Shown: positions 5,924 to 13,741, numbered from the stretch's first letter. The stretch is DNA of 18,851 bases from SIG588 sp964515215 (GCA_964515215.1 CAZESL010000046.1:1-18851); one strand, 5' to 3'. The notes: generated by a model not told the origin, from the sequence alone. Made by a program: numbers and translations.

Positions 5924-6865
5924 TTACAGCTGAGTGAACCACATTTGTATCGCAGACGTGATAAAACTGATACCGAAGTACGAAACGGCACCCCACACAA
6001 AGGAGACACCGCCGAGCGTTTTTAATACTGTGCGAAAATCGGCAGGATCGGTCTCTTTTGCGGTACGTACGCGTTTCTTACAGGTGCGCAGATACATATA
6101 GTTGGCAAACAGACCGAAGAGCACGTGGACGATCACCATAGCGACCGAAAGCAGAAAAAGCACGGAAAGATATCCTGCTTCGTACGACACCATAAACGGG
6201 TCGACGTCGGTCGAGATCAGCGCGCCGCTCTTGTAGAAGACAAAATAGTTTAGTGCGAAATACAAAAGATAGAACAAACTGACCAGAATACCCGATACAT
6301 ACTGCTTACGATATAAAAGCCAGTACGGGGTGATCCAAAATGCCGCCCAATTCCACTGTACGGTGTGCCCGTCGCGGATCTTTTGAAAACGGGGGAGATA
6401 GTACGCCGTGTTACCGCCTACAGCGACGGCGAGATCTTCCGCGGTAACGTCTTCGTCAAACGGTTCGTTGTGTGCGACACCGCCGAGCGGATCGAATCCC
6501 GTATGAAACGGGGTATATTCGTGAAAAGGTGTGTTGTTTTGATGCGGCGTCTGTGCGGTCGAGTGCCATTCGTTGGCGTTCAGCTTCCTGCCGCACCGTC
6601 CGCAAAACTCAGCGTATTGTACGTTGGGTGCACCGCAATGCGGACAGAGATTTTCAGTGGAGGATCGCGGCGCAGTGTCCGCGGCCTGTGCCCGGCGCGA
6701 CCACTGTTCAGGGGTGCCGTGAGTCGATTCAAAATGGCAGTGACCGTCCGCTTGCCAACACGCACGGTGGTGCGGCGCACCGCACACGGGACAGGTGACG
6801 ATATCGTCAGTCTCGGAGAAGCGCTTCCCGCAAACGGGGCAAGATTGCCCTTCATAAAAGAACAT
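5924..6865 (-). CDS. Prokaryotic RING-like, zinc-ribbon, DUF2628 membrane protein
   Basis: The 313-residue protein has three parts. Residues 9-43 form a prokaryotic RING-type zinc domain: Cys9, Cys12, Cys25, Cys28, His32/33 and Cys36, with the hallmark DDIVTCPVCGAPHHRACW. Residues 74-91 are a second zinc ribbon (CPHC...CGRC). After a His/Thr-rich linker, a DUF2628-like region (about 153-190: YYLPRF...WNWAAFWITPYWLLYRK) precedes three or four membrane segments. The domains are recognisable, but the function of this family is unknown; a membrane-linked sensor or assembly factor is a guess. The ATG at 6865 follows AAAGGAC nine bases upstream and is preferred to a longer in-frame start at 6979, which would include the promoter region. 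It is transcribed away from murD and ends in the hairpin at 5869-5908. Confidence 0.85.
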   Translation of the reverse strand: MFFYEGQSCPVCGKRFSETDDIVTCPVCGAPHHRACWQADGHCHFESTHGTPEQWSRRAQAADTAPRSSTENLCPHCGAPNVQYAEFCGRCGRKLNANEWHSTAQTPHQNNTPFHEYTPFHTGFDPLGGVAHNEPFDEDVTAEDLAVAVGGNTAYYLPRFQKIRDGHTVQWNWAAFWITPYWLLYRKQYVSGILVSLFYLLYFALNYFVFYKSGALISTDVDPFMVSYEAGYLSVLFLLSVAMVIVHVLFGLFANYMYLRTCKKRVRTAKETDPADFRTVLKTLGGVSFVWGAVSYFGISFITSAIQMWFTQL

Positions 6866-6907
6866 AGCAACGGCGTCCTTTCTATAAATAACAAATACAG
6901 CAAAAAT

Positions 6908-6936
6908 ACTATACCGCCTTTTTCGCCAAGTTTCAA
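6908..6936 (-). promoter_or_regulatory. Promoter of the RING/DUF2628 - tspO unit
   Basis: On the minus strand TTGAAA (6936-6931), 17 bases, TATAGT (6913-6908). Transcription would start about 35 bases before the ATG at 6865. Confidence 0.65.
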
Positions 6937-6986
6937 CAGAAAAAACACATAGTTCAAAGAAATTTAAAAAATCGGGCAATTGACGG

Positions 6987-7015
6987 TTGCACTTTTACAT
7001 CATAAACAGTATAAT
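6987..7015 (+). promoter_or_regulatory. Promoter of the murD operon
   Basis: TTGCAC (6987-6992), 17 bases, TATAAT (7010-7015, perfect -10). It diverges from the minus-strand promoter at 6908-6936. TTGACG at 6980-6985 has a 24-base spacer to the same -10 and is less suitable. Confidence 0.65.
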
Positions 7016-7073
7016 ACAAAATATATGAATATATCTTTTGGAAATTTTTAAATTTTTTTGAGGAGGGGTTCCG

Positions 7074-8468
7074 GTGGAAAAAGGCGGAGCAAAACGCTTC
7101 TTTGAAGAGATCCGCGGCAAACGGGTAACCGTTTGCGGCATCGGTATCAATAATACGCCCGTAATTCGACAGTTTTTGGCGGCAGGTGCCGTCGTGACGG
7201 CGTGTGATCGCCGCACACGGGAACAGTTGGGCAGTATTGCCGATGAATTGGAAGCAGAAGGTGCCATACTGCAACTGGGAGAAGGGTATCTGGATCGGTT
7301 GGATGCCGATCTCATTTTGCGCACACCGGGTATGAAGCCATATCTGCCTGCTTTTGAAGAGGCGCGTGCACGCGGGGTGACGGTCACGTCGGAAATGGAG
7401 CTGTTTTTTGCACTTTGCCCCGCACCCATTTATGCAGTGACGGGTTCGGACGGCAAGACGACCACAACCACCATTATGGCGCGGTTGCTGGAAGCGTCGG
7501 GGCGGCGCGTGTGGCTCGGCGGTAATATCGGGCGCGCACTGTTGCCGTTTATTCACGAGGTACATGCGGAGGATGCGGCGGTCGTGGAACTCTCCAGCTT
7601 TCAGTTGACGGGGATGATCCAATCGCCCCACGTGGCGGTGGTGACCAACGTGGCTCCCAACCATTTGGATTGGCACACGGACATGCAGGAATACATCGAT
7701 GCCAAACGCAATCTCGTGCGGTGGCAGGGGGAAGGCGACCGCACGGTGCTGAATGCGGATAACGAGATCACCTGCGGTTACGCCGAAGGACTTTCCTCCT
7801 CTTGCGGGTTCTTCTCTCGTTTGAAAAAGCCGCAAAACGGTGCATATTTACGTGCAGACGGGATGCTCTGCGCGGTGACGGAAGGGGAGGAGACTCCCGT
7901 TGTGGCGGCAGCAGAGATCCGCATTCCCGGTGTGCATAACGCGGAGAATTATTTGGCGGCGATCGCCGCATTGCGCGGTGAAGTGTCCTCTGCGGTAATT
8001 GCGGATTTTGCCCGTACCTTCGGCGGTGTGGAACACCGTTCGGAATGGGTACGCACCTTAAACGGTGTGCGGTGGTACAACGACTCGATCGGCTCCAGTC
8101 CGTCGCGTACGGTGGCAGGTCTGCGCGCATTTGACCGTAAGGTCATCTTGATCGCGGGCGGTTACGATAAACATATTCCGTACGATCCGCTCGGTGAAGC
8201 GGCAAAAGACACCGTCAAAGCGGCGGTGTTGCTCGGTGCGACCGCCGAGGCGATCGAGCAGGCGATCCGCGCTCACAGTGACCTGCCGATCCGACAAGTA
8301 TCCACCATGGAAGAAGCGGTGGCGACGGCACACGCGTTAGCAAAAGACGGCGACATCGTTTTTCTGTCGCCCGCCAGTGCCAGCTTTGATATGTATAAAA
8401 ACTTTGAAGAGCGCGGGCATCATTTCAAACGTCTCGTGCTGGAATTGGAGGAAGAAACATGCAAGTAA
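7074..8468 (+). CDS. murD: UDP-N-acetylmuramoyl-L-alanine--D-glutamate ligase
   Basis: MurD adds D-glutamate to UDP-MurNAc-L-Ala in the cytoplasm, using ATP, in peptidoglycan precursor synthesis. The 464-residue protein has an N-terminal Rossmann-like domain that binds the UDP substrate (VTVCGIGINNTPV). The central ATPase carries the P-loop GSDGKTTT (124-131), VELSSFQL, the NVAPNHLDWH motif (192-201) and the probable carbamylated lysine in YIDAKRNL (Lys211). The C-terminal domain has the ligand-binding YNDSIGSSPSRT. The start is GTG, seven bases after AGGAGG (7061-7066). Unusually, no other mur/fts genes flank it: it heads an operon of peptidases and an acetyltransferase. Its end overlaps the next gene by ten bases. 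Confidence 0.95.
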   Translation: MEKGGAKRFFEEIRGKRVTVCGIGINNTPVIRQFLAAGAVVTACDRRTREQLGSIADELEAEGAILQLGEGYLDRLDADLILRTPGMKPYLPAFEEARARGVTVTSEMELFFALCPAPIYAVTGSDGKTTTTTIMARLLEASGRRVWLGGNIGRALLPFIHEVHAEDAAVVELSSFQLTGMIQSPHVAVVTNVAPNHLDWHTDMQEYIDAKRNLVRWQGEGDRTVLNADNEITCGYAEGLSSSCGFFSRLKKPQNGAYLRADGMLCAVTEGEETPVVAAAEIRIPGVHNAENYLAAIAALRGEVSSAVIADFARTFGGVEHRSEWVRTLNGVRWYNDSIGSSPSRTVAGLRAFDRKVILIAGGYDKHIPYDPLGEAAKDTVKAAVLLGATAEAIEQAIRAHSDLPIRQVSTMEEAVATAHALAKDGDIVFLSPASASFDMYKNFEERGHHFKRLVLELEEETCK

Positions 8469-9478
8469 ACACGATTTTAAAAGAGTTGTGTATGGTACCG
8501 GGTGTCGGCGGTATGACCGAAGCCGCAGCTTGTGCGGCAGAATGGCTTCGCCCGTATTGCGATACGGTCGAAACGGATGCCATGGGTAACGTGATCGCGT
8601 GGCGCAAAGGCAAGCGTGACGGGCTTCCCACCGTGATGTTGGAAGCGCATATCGACGAGATCGGTTTTGTGGTCACGGGTGTGGACGACCGCGGCTTTAT
8701 TAAGGTATCGAACTGCGGCGGTGTGGATAATCGTGTGCTTACCGCCTCGGAAGTGATGGTGTACGGCGACCGCCCGTATGCGGGAGTGTTTTGCTCGGTA
8801 CCGCCCCATCTCGGCGGCGGTGATCTGCCCGCCGTGAAAGATCGCGGTATCGATGTTGGCATGACCGCTGAACAGGCAAAAGAGCGTATTCCCGTGGGTT
8901 CACCCGTCTCCTTCCGCAAGGCGTACAAGCCGTTGCTCGGCACGCGGGTGTGCGCTACGTCGTTGGATGACCGTGCAGGGGTAGCGGCGGTGCTCGGCTG
9001 TTTGGAAGTGTTAAAGGAAGAGCAATTGCCCGTGAACGTGGCGGTGCTGTTTTCGGTGCAGGAAGAACTCGGTATGCGCGGGGCGGCTTCTGCGGCGTTT
9101 ACGATCGACCCGCAGGTGGCGGTCTCGGTCGACGTGAGTTTTGCCGCATCGGCAATGGAGAGCGGTATGATCACCGCCAAACTGGGGAAAGGACCGATGG
9201 TGGGCATGTCCCCGTCGCTGAACGTGGAGATCAGCCGTCGTTTGGCGGCGCTTGCCAAAGCGCAGGATATTCCGTTCCAGTACGAGGGCATGGGCGGTTC
9301 CACCGGCACGAATGCCGATAAGATCGGCACGGTACGCGGCGGTGTTAAAACCGCACTCTTGTCGGTGCCGTTGCGGTATATGCATACCCCCGTTGAGGTG
9401 GCAGATCTTGCGGATATCGAAAACACGGCACGTTTGATGGCGGCATTTGTGAAGGAAGGGAGTGTCGAAGTATGCTGA
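8459..9478 (+). CDS. M42 family metallo-aminopeptidase, copy 1
   Basis: The 339-residue protein is an M42 (PF05343) di-metal aminopeptidase of the TET/PepA glutamyl-aminopeptidase and endoglucanase-like group. These assemble into hollow multimers and trim short peptides in the cytoplasm. Expected metal and catalytic residues are present: His64 and Asp66 (AHIDEIG), the SLDDRAG motif (Asp170/171), Glu202/203 (QEELGMRG), Asp225 (SVDVSF) and His309 (RYMHTP). The start overlaps the murD end and the stop overlaps the next gene. It shares the fold and motif order with its downstream neighbour but the sequences have diverged, so they are an old tandem pair rather than a recent duplication. The exact peptide substrate is unknown. 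Confidence 0.9.
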   Translation: MQVNTILKELCMVPGVGGMTEAAACAAEWLRPYCDTVETDAMGNVIAWRKGKRDGLPTVMLEAHIDEIGFVVTGVDDRGFIKVSNCGGVDNRVLTASEVMVYGDRPYAGVFCSVPPHLGGGDLPAVKDRGIDVGMTAEQAKERIPVGSPVSFRKAYKPLLGTRVCATSLDDRAGVAAVLGCLEVLKEEQLPVNVAVLFSVQEELGMRGAASAAFTIDPQVAVSVDVSFAASAMESGMITAKLGKGPMVGMSPSLNVEISRRLAALAKAQDIPFQYEGMGGSTGTNADKIGTVRGGVKTALLSVPLRYMHTPVEVADLADIENTARLMAAFVKEGSVEVC

Positions 9479-10500
9479 AGCATTTGGAAGAACTCGTTCG
9501 GTTGGAAGGCATTGCAGGTCACGAAAGTTCCGTACGGAAATATATTTTAGCAGCACTCGACGAATACCCTGTAAAATATTCGTATACCGAAGACCCGCTC
9601 GGCAACCTGTTAGTGGAAGTCAAAGGCGAGCAACCCGCCAAACAGCGGGTGCTGTTCAATGCCCATATGGATGAAGTGGGATTGGTGGTCACCAACGTCA
9701 CGGAAGACGGTTTGTTGCGTTTTGCCACGGCGGGCGGCATCGACGAAAAGGTGTTGGTCGGCCGTACCGTTACGGTGAACGGTCACACGGGTGTGATCGG
9801 TTGCGGCGCGATCCACCTCTGTTCGGCAGAGGAAAAAAATCGCGCGGTCGCGAAAGAACGTTTGATGGTGGATATCGGTGCGGCTTCGCGCGAAGAGGCC
9901 GAGGCGGTGGTCACTATCGGGGATCCCATCGTGTTCGACAGTGATATCGTACCGCTGTATAACGACCGCTTTAAGGCACGTGCGCTGGATGACCGTGCGG
10001 GTTGTGCGCTGTTGCTTTCGTTATTGGAAAAACCGCTTCCGTTTGATATTCAGTTGGCATTTACCGTGCAGGAGGAATTGGGACTTCGCGGCGGTACGAC
10101 GGCGGCGTTTACGATGCAACCCGATATTTCGGTGACGGTGGAGACCACAACTGCTTCGGATATTGCGGGTACGCAAGCGGGACAGGAAGTTTGTCACATG
10201 GGCGACGGTGCGGTCGTATCCTTCATGGATGGGCGCACCTTCTACGATCGACCCTTGTACAAGCATATCCGCGCACTGGCGGATGCCAATGGTATTAAGA
10301 CGCAGACCAAGACCACCATTGCGGGCGGTAACGATGCGGGTGCTATGCAGACGGCGGGTCACGGCGCACGCGTAGCGGCGGTATCGATGCCGTGTCGGTA
10401 TATCCACTCGGCAGGCAGTGTGCTTTCCGAAAACGATATCGAGGAAACCCGTCGCCTGCTTCGTCTGCTTGCTGAAACGCTGCCGGGAGAGACGGTATGA
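9472..10500 (+). CDS. M42 family metallo-aminopeptidase, copy 2
   Basis: The 342-residue paralogue has His65 and Asp67 (AHMDEVG), ALDDRAG (Asp173/174), Glu201/202 (QEELGLRG) and His312 (RYIHSA). At the metal position that is Asp225 in copy 1 it has Glu224 (VTVETTTASD), a variation also found in other M42 proteins. It may differ from copy 1 in metal or substrate preference. The start overlaps copy 1 by seven bases (ATGCTGA) and the stop overlaps the acetyltransferase start (ATGA), so all are probably translationally coupled. The two copies could form separate or mixed TET-like assemblies; that is inference. Confidence 0.9.
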   Translation: MLKHLEELVRLEGIAGHESSVRKYILAALDEYPVKYSYTEDPLGNLLVEVKGEQPAKQRVLFNAHMDEVGLVVTNVTEDGLLRFATAGGIDEKVLVGRTVTVNGHTGVIGCGAIHLCSAEEKNRAVAKERLMVDIGAASREEAEAVVTIGDPIVFDSDIVPLYNDRFKARALDDRAGCALLLSLLEKPLPFDIQLAFTVQEELGLRGGTTAAFTMQPDISVTVETTTASDIAGTQAGQEVCHMGDGAVVSFMDGRTFYDRPLYKHIRALADANGIKTQTKTTIAGGNDAGAMQTAGHGARVAAVSMPCRYIHSAGSVLSENDIEETRRLLRLLAETLPGETV

Positions 10501-11234
10501 TCCGTGCAGCGGATGGGGAAGCGTTGTCGGCGCTTTCGCCCGATAACGAGGCTTCGTTGCGTATTTTAGGTGCGGTGGCGGCGTACGGCACCGATCGCCC
10601 GTTTTGCCGCTTTTGGACGGACGATAACGGCGGCGCGCTGATGATCGCCGAAGGTGTGGCGACTCTGCACGCGCCGATAGCAGACGAATGGTTGACGTTT
10701 CTTACCATGTCGCCCGAGGTGCAAACGGTGCGTACCGACGGAAAAACAGCACGGGAACTCGCTGTGCTGTGGGGCGTGCGTGCGGAATGCGGCGAAGTTA
10801 TGCATACTTCGTCGATCACTCCGCGCGGCGGGGCGGTCACGACACCGCCCGCTTCGCTGTATCCTTTGATCGCAACCGTGTTCGGCGATGCCGTGCCGCC
10901 GTTTGACGGATGGTATGCCGACGTGCATCACCGCTGGCGACACGGGCGGTTTCACACCCGTGCGGTGTGTGACGGTGAGAATGTGCTGTCCTGTGCCATG
11001 ACGGTAGCGGAGTGCGATGAGGCGGTGTTGCTCGGTGCGGTGGCGACCCATCCCGCGGCACGCGGACACGGGTATGCTTCCGCTTGCGTGACGGCACTGG
11101 CACACGACCGTCTGCAAAGCGGACAAGAGGTATATATATCCCCCAAAAACGATGCCGCGGCGGCATTATATACCCGTCTGGGATTTGCGGTGTGCGGTGA
11201 GTGGGGGAAGGTTCAAAGAGGAAAGGATCAATAG
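10497..11234 (+). CDS. GNAT family N-acetyltransferase
   Basis: The C-terminal half of this 245-residue protein is a GNAT domain. It has the acetyl-CoA motif ARGHGYAS (188-195) after a VATHP strand, then Asn218, Tyr225 and LGF (228-230) of the final motif. It would transfer an acetyl group from acetyl-CoA to an amine; the substrate is unknown. The first 110 or so residues are poorly conserved and may be a second, degenerate acetyltransferase fold. It overlaps the M42 copy 2 stop by ATGA, so it is co-translated. It ends in TAG, five bases before the next ATG. The position between peptidases and a PLP enzyme suggests amino acid or peptide metabolism, which is inference. Confidence 0.8.
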   Translation: MIRAADGEALSALSPDNEASLRILGAVAAYGTDRPFCRFWTDDNGGALMIAEGVATLHAPIADEWLTFLTMSPEVQTVRTDGKTARELAVLWGVRAECGEVMHTSSITPRGGAVTTPPASLYPLIATVFGDAVPPFDGWYADVHHRWRHGRFHTRAVCDGENVLSCAMTVAECDEAVLLGAVATHPAARGHGYASACVTALAHDRLQSGQEVYISPKNDAAAALYTRLGFAVCGEWGKVQRGKDQ

Positions 11235-11238
11235 AGAA

Positions 11239-12510
11239 ATGGAAACTCCGTTTTTTCAAATAGACTCGCGCTTGCAAGCGATTTCGGAACGCGCTATGGC
11301 ACGTGCCGCTGAAGCGTTCGCCCGTATTGAGGAGAACGCGACCTACAATCAACAAAAAGTGCTTGCGGCGTTTATTCATAATAAGGTGAGTGAAAGTCAC
11401 TTTACCGCCACGACCGGTTACGGCTACGGTGACCGCGGGCGGGATACGTTGGATGCTGTGTTTGCCGAAGCAATGGGATGCGAGGATGCGCTGGTGCGCC
11501 ACTATCTGCTGTCGGGCACACACGCTATCGCGGTGGCACTGTTCGGACTTCTGCGTGCCGGGGATACCCTGCTTGCCGCGACGGGAGCACCGTACGATAC
11601 GTTGCAGACGGTGATCGGTACCACGGGAGCACTCGGTTCGCTTAAAGAGCACGGTGTCGCTTACCGCGAAGTGCCGCTTGCCAACGGCAGACCCGATCTT
11701 ACGGGTGTGCAAAACGCCTTGCGGGAGGACCCTGCAATTAAGGTGGTACACATTCAGCGTTCGCGCGGGTACGATACGCGCGAATCGTTGTCGGTCGCGG
11801 CAATCGGTGACGTCATCGCCGCGGTGCGCGAAGTGCGTCGCGACGTGATCGTGTTCGTGGATAACTGCTACGGCGAATTCGTGGAAAAGCAGGAGCCGTC
11901 GGCGGTGGGGGCGGACATTATGGCGGGTTCGCTCATCAAGAATCCGGGAGGCGGTATTGCCGAAAACGGCGGGTACATTTGCGGGCGACGCGATCTGGTG
12001 GAACTGTGTGCCGCGCGTATGACCACGCCCGGTCTCGGCCGCGAGATCGGTGCGTCACTCGGTCATAACCGTACGCTGTTTATGGGATTGTTCCAATCGC
12101 CGCACATTGTGGGCGAGGCACTCAAAACGGCGGTGTATTGTGCGGCGCTGATGGAAGAACTCGGCTACGAAGTATCGCCTGCGGCGACGGCCCCGCGGGC
12201 AGATATCGTGCAATTGGTCAAACTGAACAACGAAAAGGCGCTCGTTGCTTTCTGTCAGGGTATGCAAGGCGGCGCGCCCGTGGATGCATTTGTGGTGCCC
12301 GAACCGTGGGATATGCCGGGGTACGACAGCCCCGTGATCATGGCGGCGGGTGCGTTCACGATGGGCGCGTCCATTGAACTGTCTGCCGATGCCCCGCTGC
12401 GCCCGCCGTTTGCGGCGTATATGCAGGGCGGCATCAACTTCCCGTCGGGACAAATGGGCGTGTTGCTTGCCGCACAGTCGATGCTGGATGCGGGAGAGTT
12501 GAACATATAA
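11239..12510 (+). CDS. Methionine-gamma-lyase-like PLP enzyme (aluminium-resistance family)
   Basis: The 423-residue protein matches the Met_gamma_lyase/aluminium-resistance family (PF06838), fold-type I PLP enzymes common in Firmicutes. Conserved segments include NKVSESHF, TTGYGYGDRGRDTL, SGTHAIAVALFGLLRAGDTLL, VFVDNCYGEFVE and GSLIKNPGGGIAENGGYI. In the last of these Lys234 is the likely PLP Schiff-base lysine. The family is annotated as C-S lyase or methionine gamma-lyase, but activity is rarely proved; the aluminium label is historic. The ATG at 11239 lies four bases after the GNAT stop, with AGAGGAAAGGA (11217-11227) upstream. A longer in-frame start at 11152 would overlap the GNAT gene by 83 bases and lacks family similarity, so it is rejected. 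Confidence 0.9.
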   Translation: METPFFQIDSRLQAISERAMARAAEAFARIEENATYNQQKVLAAFIHNKVSESHFTATTGYGYGDRGRDTLDAVFAEAMGCEDALVRHYLLSGTHAIAVALFGLLRAGDTLLAATGAPYDTLQTVIGTTGALGSLKEHGVAYREVPLANGRPDLTGVQNALREDPAIKVVHIQRSRGYDTRESLSVAAIGDVIAAVREVRRDVIVFVDNCYGEFVEKQEPSAVGADIMAGSLIKNPGGGIAENGGYICGRRDLVELCAARMTTPGLGREIGASLGHNRTLFMGLFQSPHIVGEALKTAVYCAALMEELGYEVSPAATAPRADIVQLVKLNNEKALVAFCQGMQGGAPVDAFVVPEPWDMPGYDSPVIMAAGAFTMGASIELSADAPLRPPFAAYMQGGINFPSGQMGVLLAAQSMLDAGELNI

Positions 12511-12526
12511 CGGGAAGGTATACGTT

Positions 12527-12982
12527 ATGAAGGACTATGATGTGTCCGTTCCTTTTTCTAAACGCACAACACGTTTTATTCTTAAAGAAATGCTAAAGGA
12601 CGAGCATTATCGCTTTCGCGGTGAGGTGGCAGACGATTCGTTCCGTTTCCTGTGGCGGGATTGGCGATCGTATTGTACTTGTCGAATTTCATTAAACGGT
12701 GAATACACCGAGAATGCGTACGGCACCTGTATCCGTATACATGCACAACGGAGTCTTTTGGACAAAATAGGCCTTGCACTTTTAGCGTCGGTACTGTTGG
12801 CTGTATTGCTTTTTCTGTTTACTCCTGCTTTTCCCGATTCGGTCGAAGCTTTGTTAATTTTTTTCGTTTCGGCTCTGCTTTGTACGGGGGGTGAGCATGC
12901 CGTTTTTTGTCGCAGCCGTAAAAAAGCGGTGTTAAGTTTTATGGAATACTTCGAAAAGCAAAAAAGAGAGAATGTATCTTAA
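12527..12982 (+). CDS. Hypothetical two-helix membrane protein
   Basis: The 151-residue protein has an N-terminal soluble part (1-75) and two adjacent hydrophobic segments (about 80-100 and 106-125). A short basic C-terminal tail follows. No family is recognised confidently; the layout resembles YcxB-like small membrane proteins. GGGAAGG about eight bases before the ATG supports the start, and the 16-base gap from the PLP enzyme makes it the last gene of the murD operon. Its last five codons and stop lie inside the first hairpin of the downstream repeat (12967-12996). The present C-terminus may therefore be repeat-derived. Confidence 0.6.
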   Translation: MKDYDVSVPFSKRTTRFILKEMLKDEHYRFRGEVADDSFRFLWRDWRSYCTCRISLNGEYTENAYGTCIRIHAQRSLLDKIGLALLASVLLAVLLFLFTPAFPDSVEALLIFFVSALLCTGGEHAVFCRSRKKAVLSFMEYFEKQKRENVS

Positions 12983-13191
12983 AGGGTACATTCTCTGCGA
13001 CCGAGCAAATAACTAAAAAAGCCTTTCTGTTGCACACAGTTGCGTGCGCCGCTGAACTACCCCTCAGTCAAAGCCTACGGCTTTGCCAGCTCCCCTGACA
13101 AGGGGAGCCAAAGGTCACAGCCACTTTCCAAGTGGCGTAAATATTCACAAAACACAAGGAGAGAATGCACCCGCAAGAGTGCATTCTCTCC
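12967..13191. repeat. Multi-hairpin intergenic repeat flanked by two related long hairpins
   Basis: The 249-base gap between the murD operon and the converging PH-domain gene is mostly hairpins. AGAGAATGTA (12967-12976) pairs with 12987-12996. Three perfect short stems follow: CAAAGCC (13069-13075)/13079-13085, GCTCCCCT (13089-13096)/13101-13108 and GCCACTT (13120-13126)/13130-13136. The chain ends with GGAGAGAATGCAC (13158-13170)/13179-13191. The first and last hairpins share AGAGAATGYA, so they look like two copies of one unit. The middle, with CCCCTCAGTCAAAGCC and GCTCCCCTGACAAGGGGAGC, resembles palindromic repeats scattered in gut Clostridia. No coding sequence is seen. Confidence 0.7.
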
Positions 13192-13196
13192 ATTTT
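13158..13196 (+). terminator. Intrinsic terminator at the repeat end
   Basis: A perfect 13-bp stem (13158-13170/13179-13191, loop CCGCAAGA) is followed by ATTTTT. It can terminate the murD operon from the plus side. On the minus strand TTGTGTTTTG follows, so weak termination of the PH-domain gene is also possible. Confidence 0.75.
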
Positions 13197-13208
13197 TATC
13201 CCTATGAC

Positions 13209-13232
13209 CACCCGCCGTACGGGTGATTTTTT
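13209..13232 (+). terminator. Second plus-strand terminator before the PH-domain gene
   Basis: CACCCG (13209-13214) pairs with CGGGTG (13220-13225) around CCGTA, followed by A and then seven T (13227-13233). It lies directly against the end of the minus-strand PH-domain gene. Confidence 0.6.
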
Positions 13233-13669
13233 TACGATTTCAGATCGTCGTGTACACTGTCAAAATCCAACAGATCTTCGTCACCTTCAAGGATCTCGCC
13301 CGAGCGCACCCGCATACGCAGACGTTCACGTTCGACACGCTCGTCCAAAAGTTCCTTAAATTCGCGCGCGTTGCGGATATTCTTGATGACCAACTCCGGC
13401 AAACTCTGATCGGTACTCGCGACGCGGATACTGCCGAGTTTAAAGAGTTTCTGCCACAAGGTGCGGCAAAGAGAGGTATCCATAACGCGATACAGCAGGA
13501 TGTCGTCCTCGTGGGTGGAGAGCAGACCGCTTTGTACGGTGAGTTTTTTGTGGTTCATACGGTATACGGTAAAGGTAAAGGGGAGACCGAAGAAGCCCCA
13601 ACGTTTGCGTTCTTCAACGACGACGGATTCTTCCGCCGTTTCGGTGCGTTCCAACTTTTCGTCGCTCAT
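13232..13669 (-). CDS. Bacterial PH-domain protein
   Basis: The 145-residue protein has a charged N-terminus and a bacterial pleckstrin-homology domain of the bPH_2/YdbS type (about 29-110). The typical pattern is FTFTVYRMNHKKLTVQSGLL followed by an 'LLYRVMD...LGSIRVASTD' segment. A Glu/Asp/Arg-rich C-terminal tail (about 110-145) follows. No membrane segment is present, unlike YdbS/YdbT proteins, so it is probably cytoplasmic or peripheral. Function is unknown. The ATG at 13669 has an ideal ribosome-binding site, AGGAGG (13681-13676, minus). A longer in-frame start at 13738 lies before the promoter and is rejected. It is a single-gene unit converging on the murD operon. Confidence 0.8.
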   Translation of the reverse strand: MSDEKLERTETAEESVVVEERKRWGFFGLPFTFTVYRMNHKKLTVQSGLLSTHEDDILLYRVMDTSLCRTLWQKLFKLGSIRVASTDQSLPELVIKNIRNAREFKELLDERVERERLRMRVRSGEILEGDEDLLDFDSVHDDLKS

Positions 13670-13700
13670 AAGAAACCTCCTAATGTATTGGATCATACCA

Positions 13701-13729
13701 ATTATAGCAAATACACTTCGCTTTGTCAA
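13701..13729 (-). promoter_or_regulatory. Perfect consensus promoter of the PH-domain gene
   Basis: On the minus strand TTGACA (13729-13724), 17 bases, TATAAT (13706-13701): both boxes match consensus exactly. The transcription start would be about 25 bases before the ATG. Confidence 0.8.
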
Positions 13730-13741
13730 ATTGAGCAATGC

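Noticed and set aside
6954..7835. Minus-strand 293-codon frame over murD
   Set aside because: It is antisense to a clear murD gene, has low-complexity His/Arg-rich content and resembles no family.
8425..9522. Minus-strand 365-codon frame over M42 copy 1
   Set aside because: A Ser/Thr/Pro-rich mirror frame of a strongly supported gene, with no ribosome-binding site or family match.
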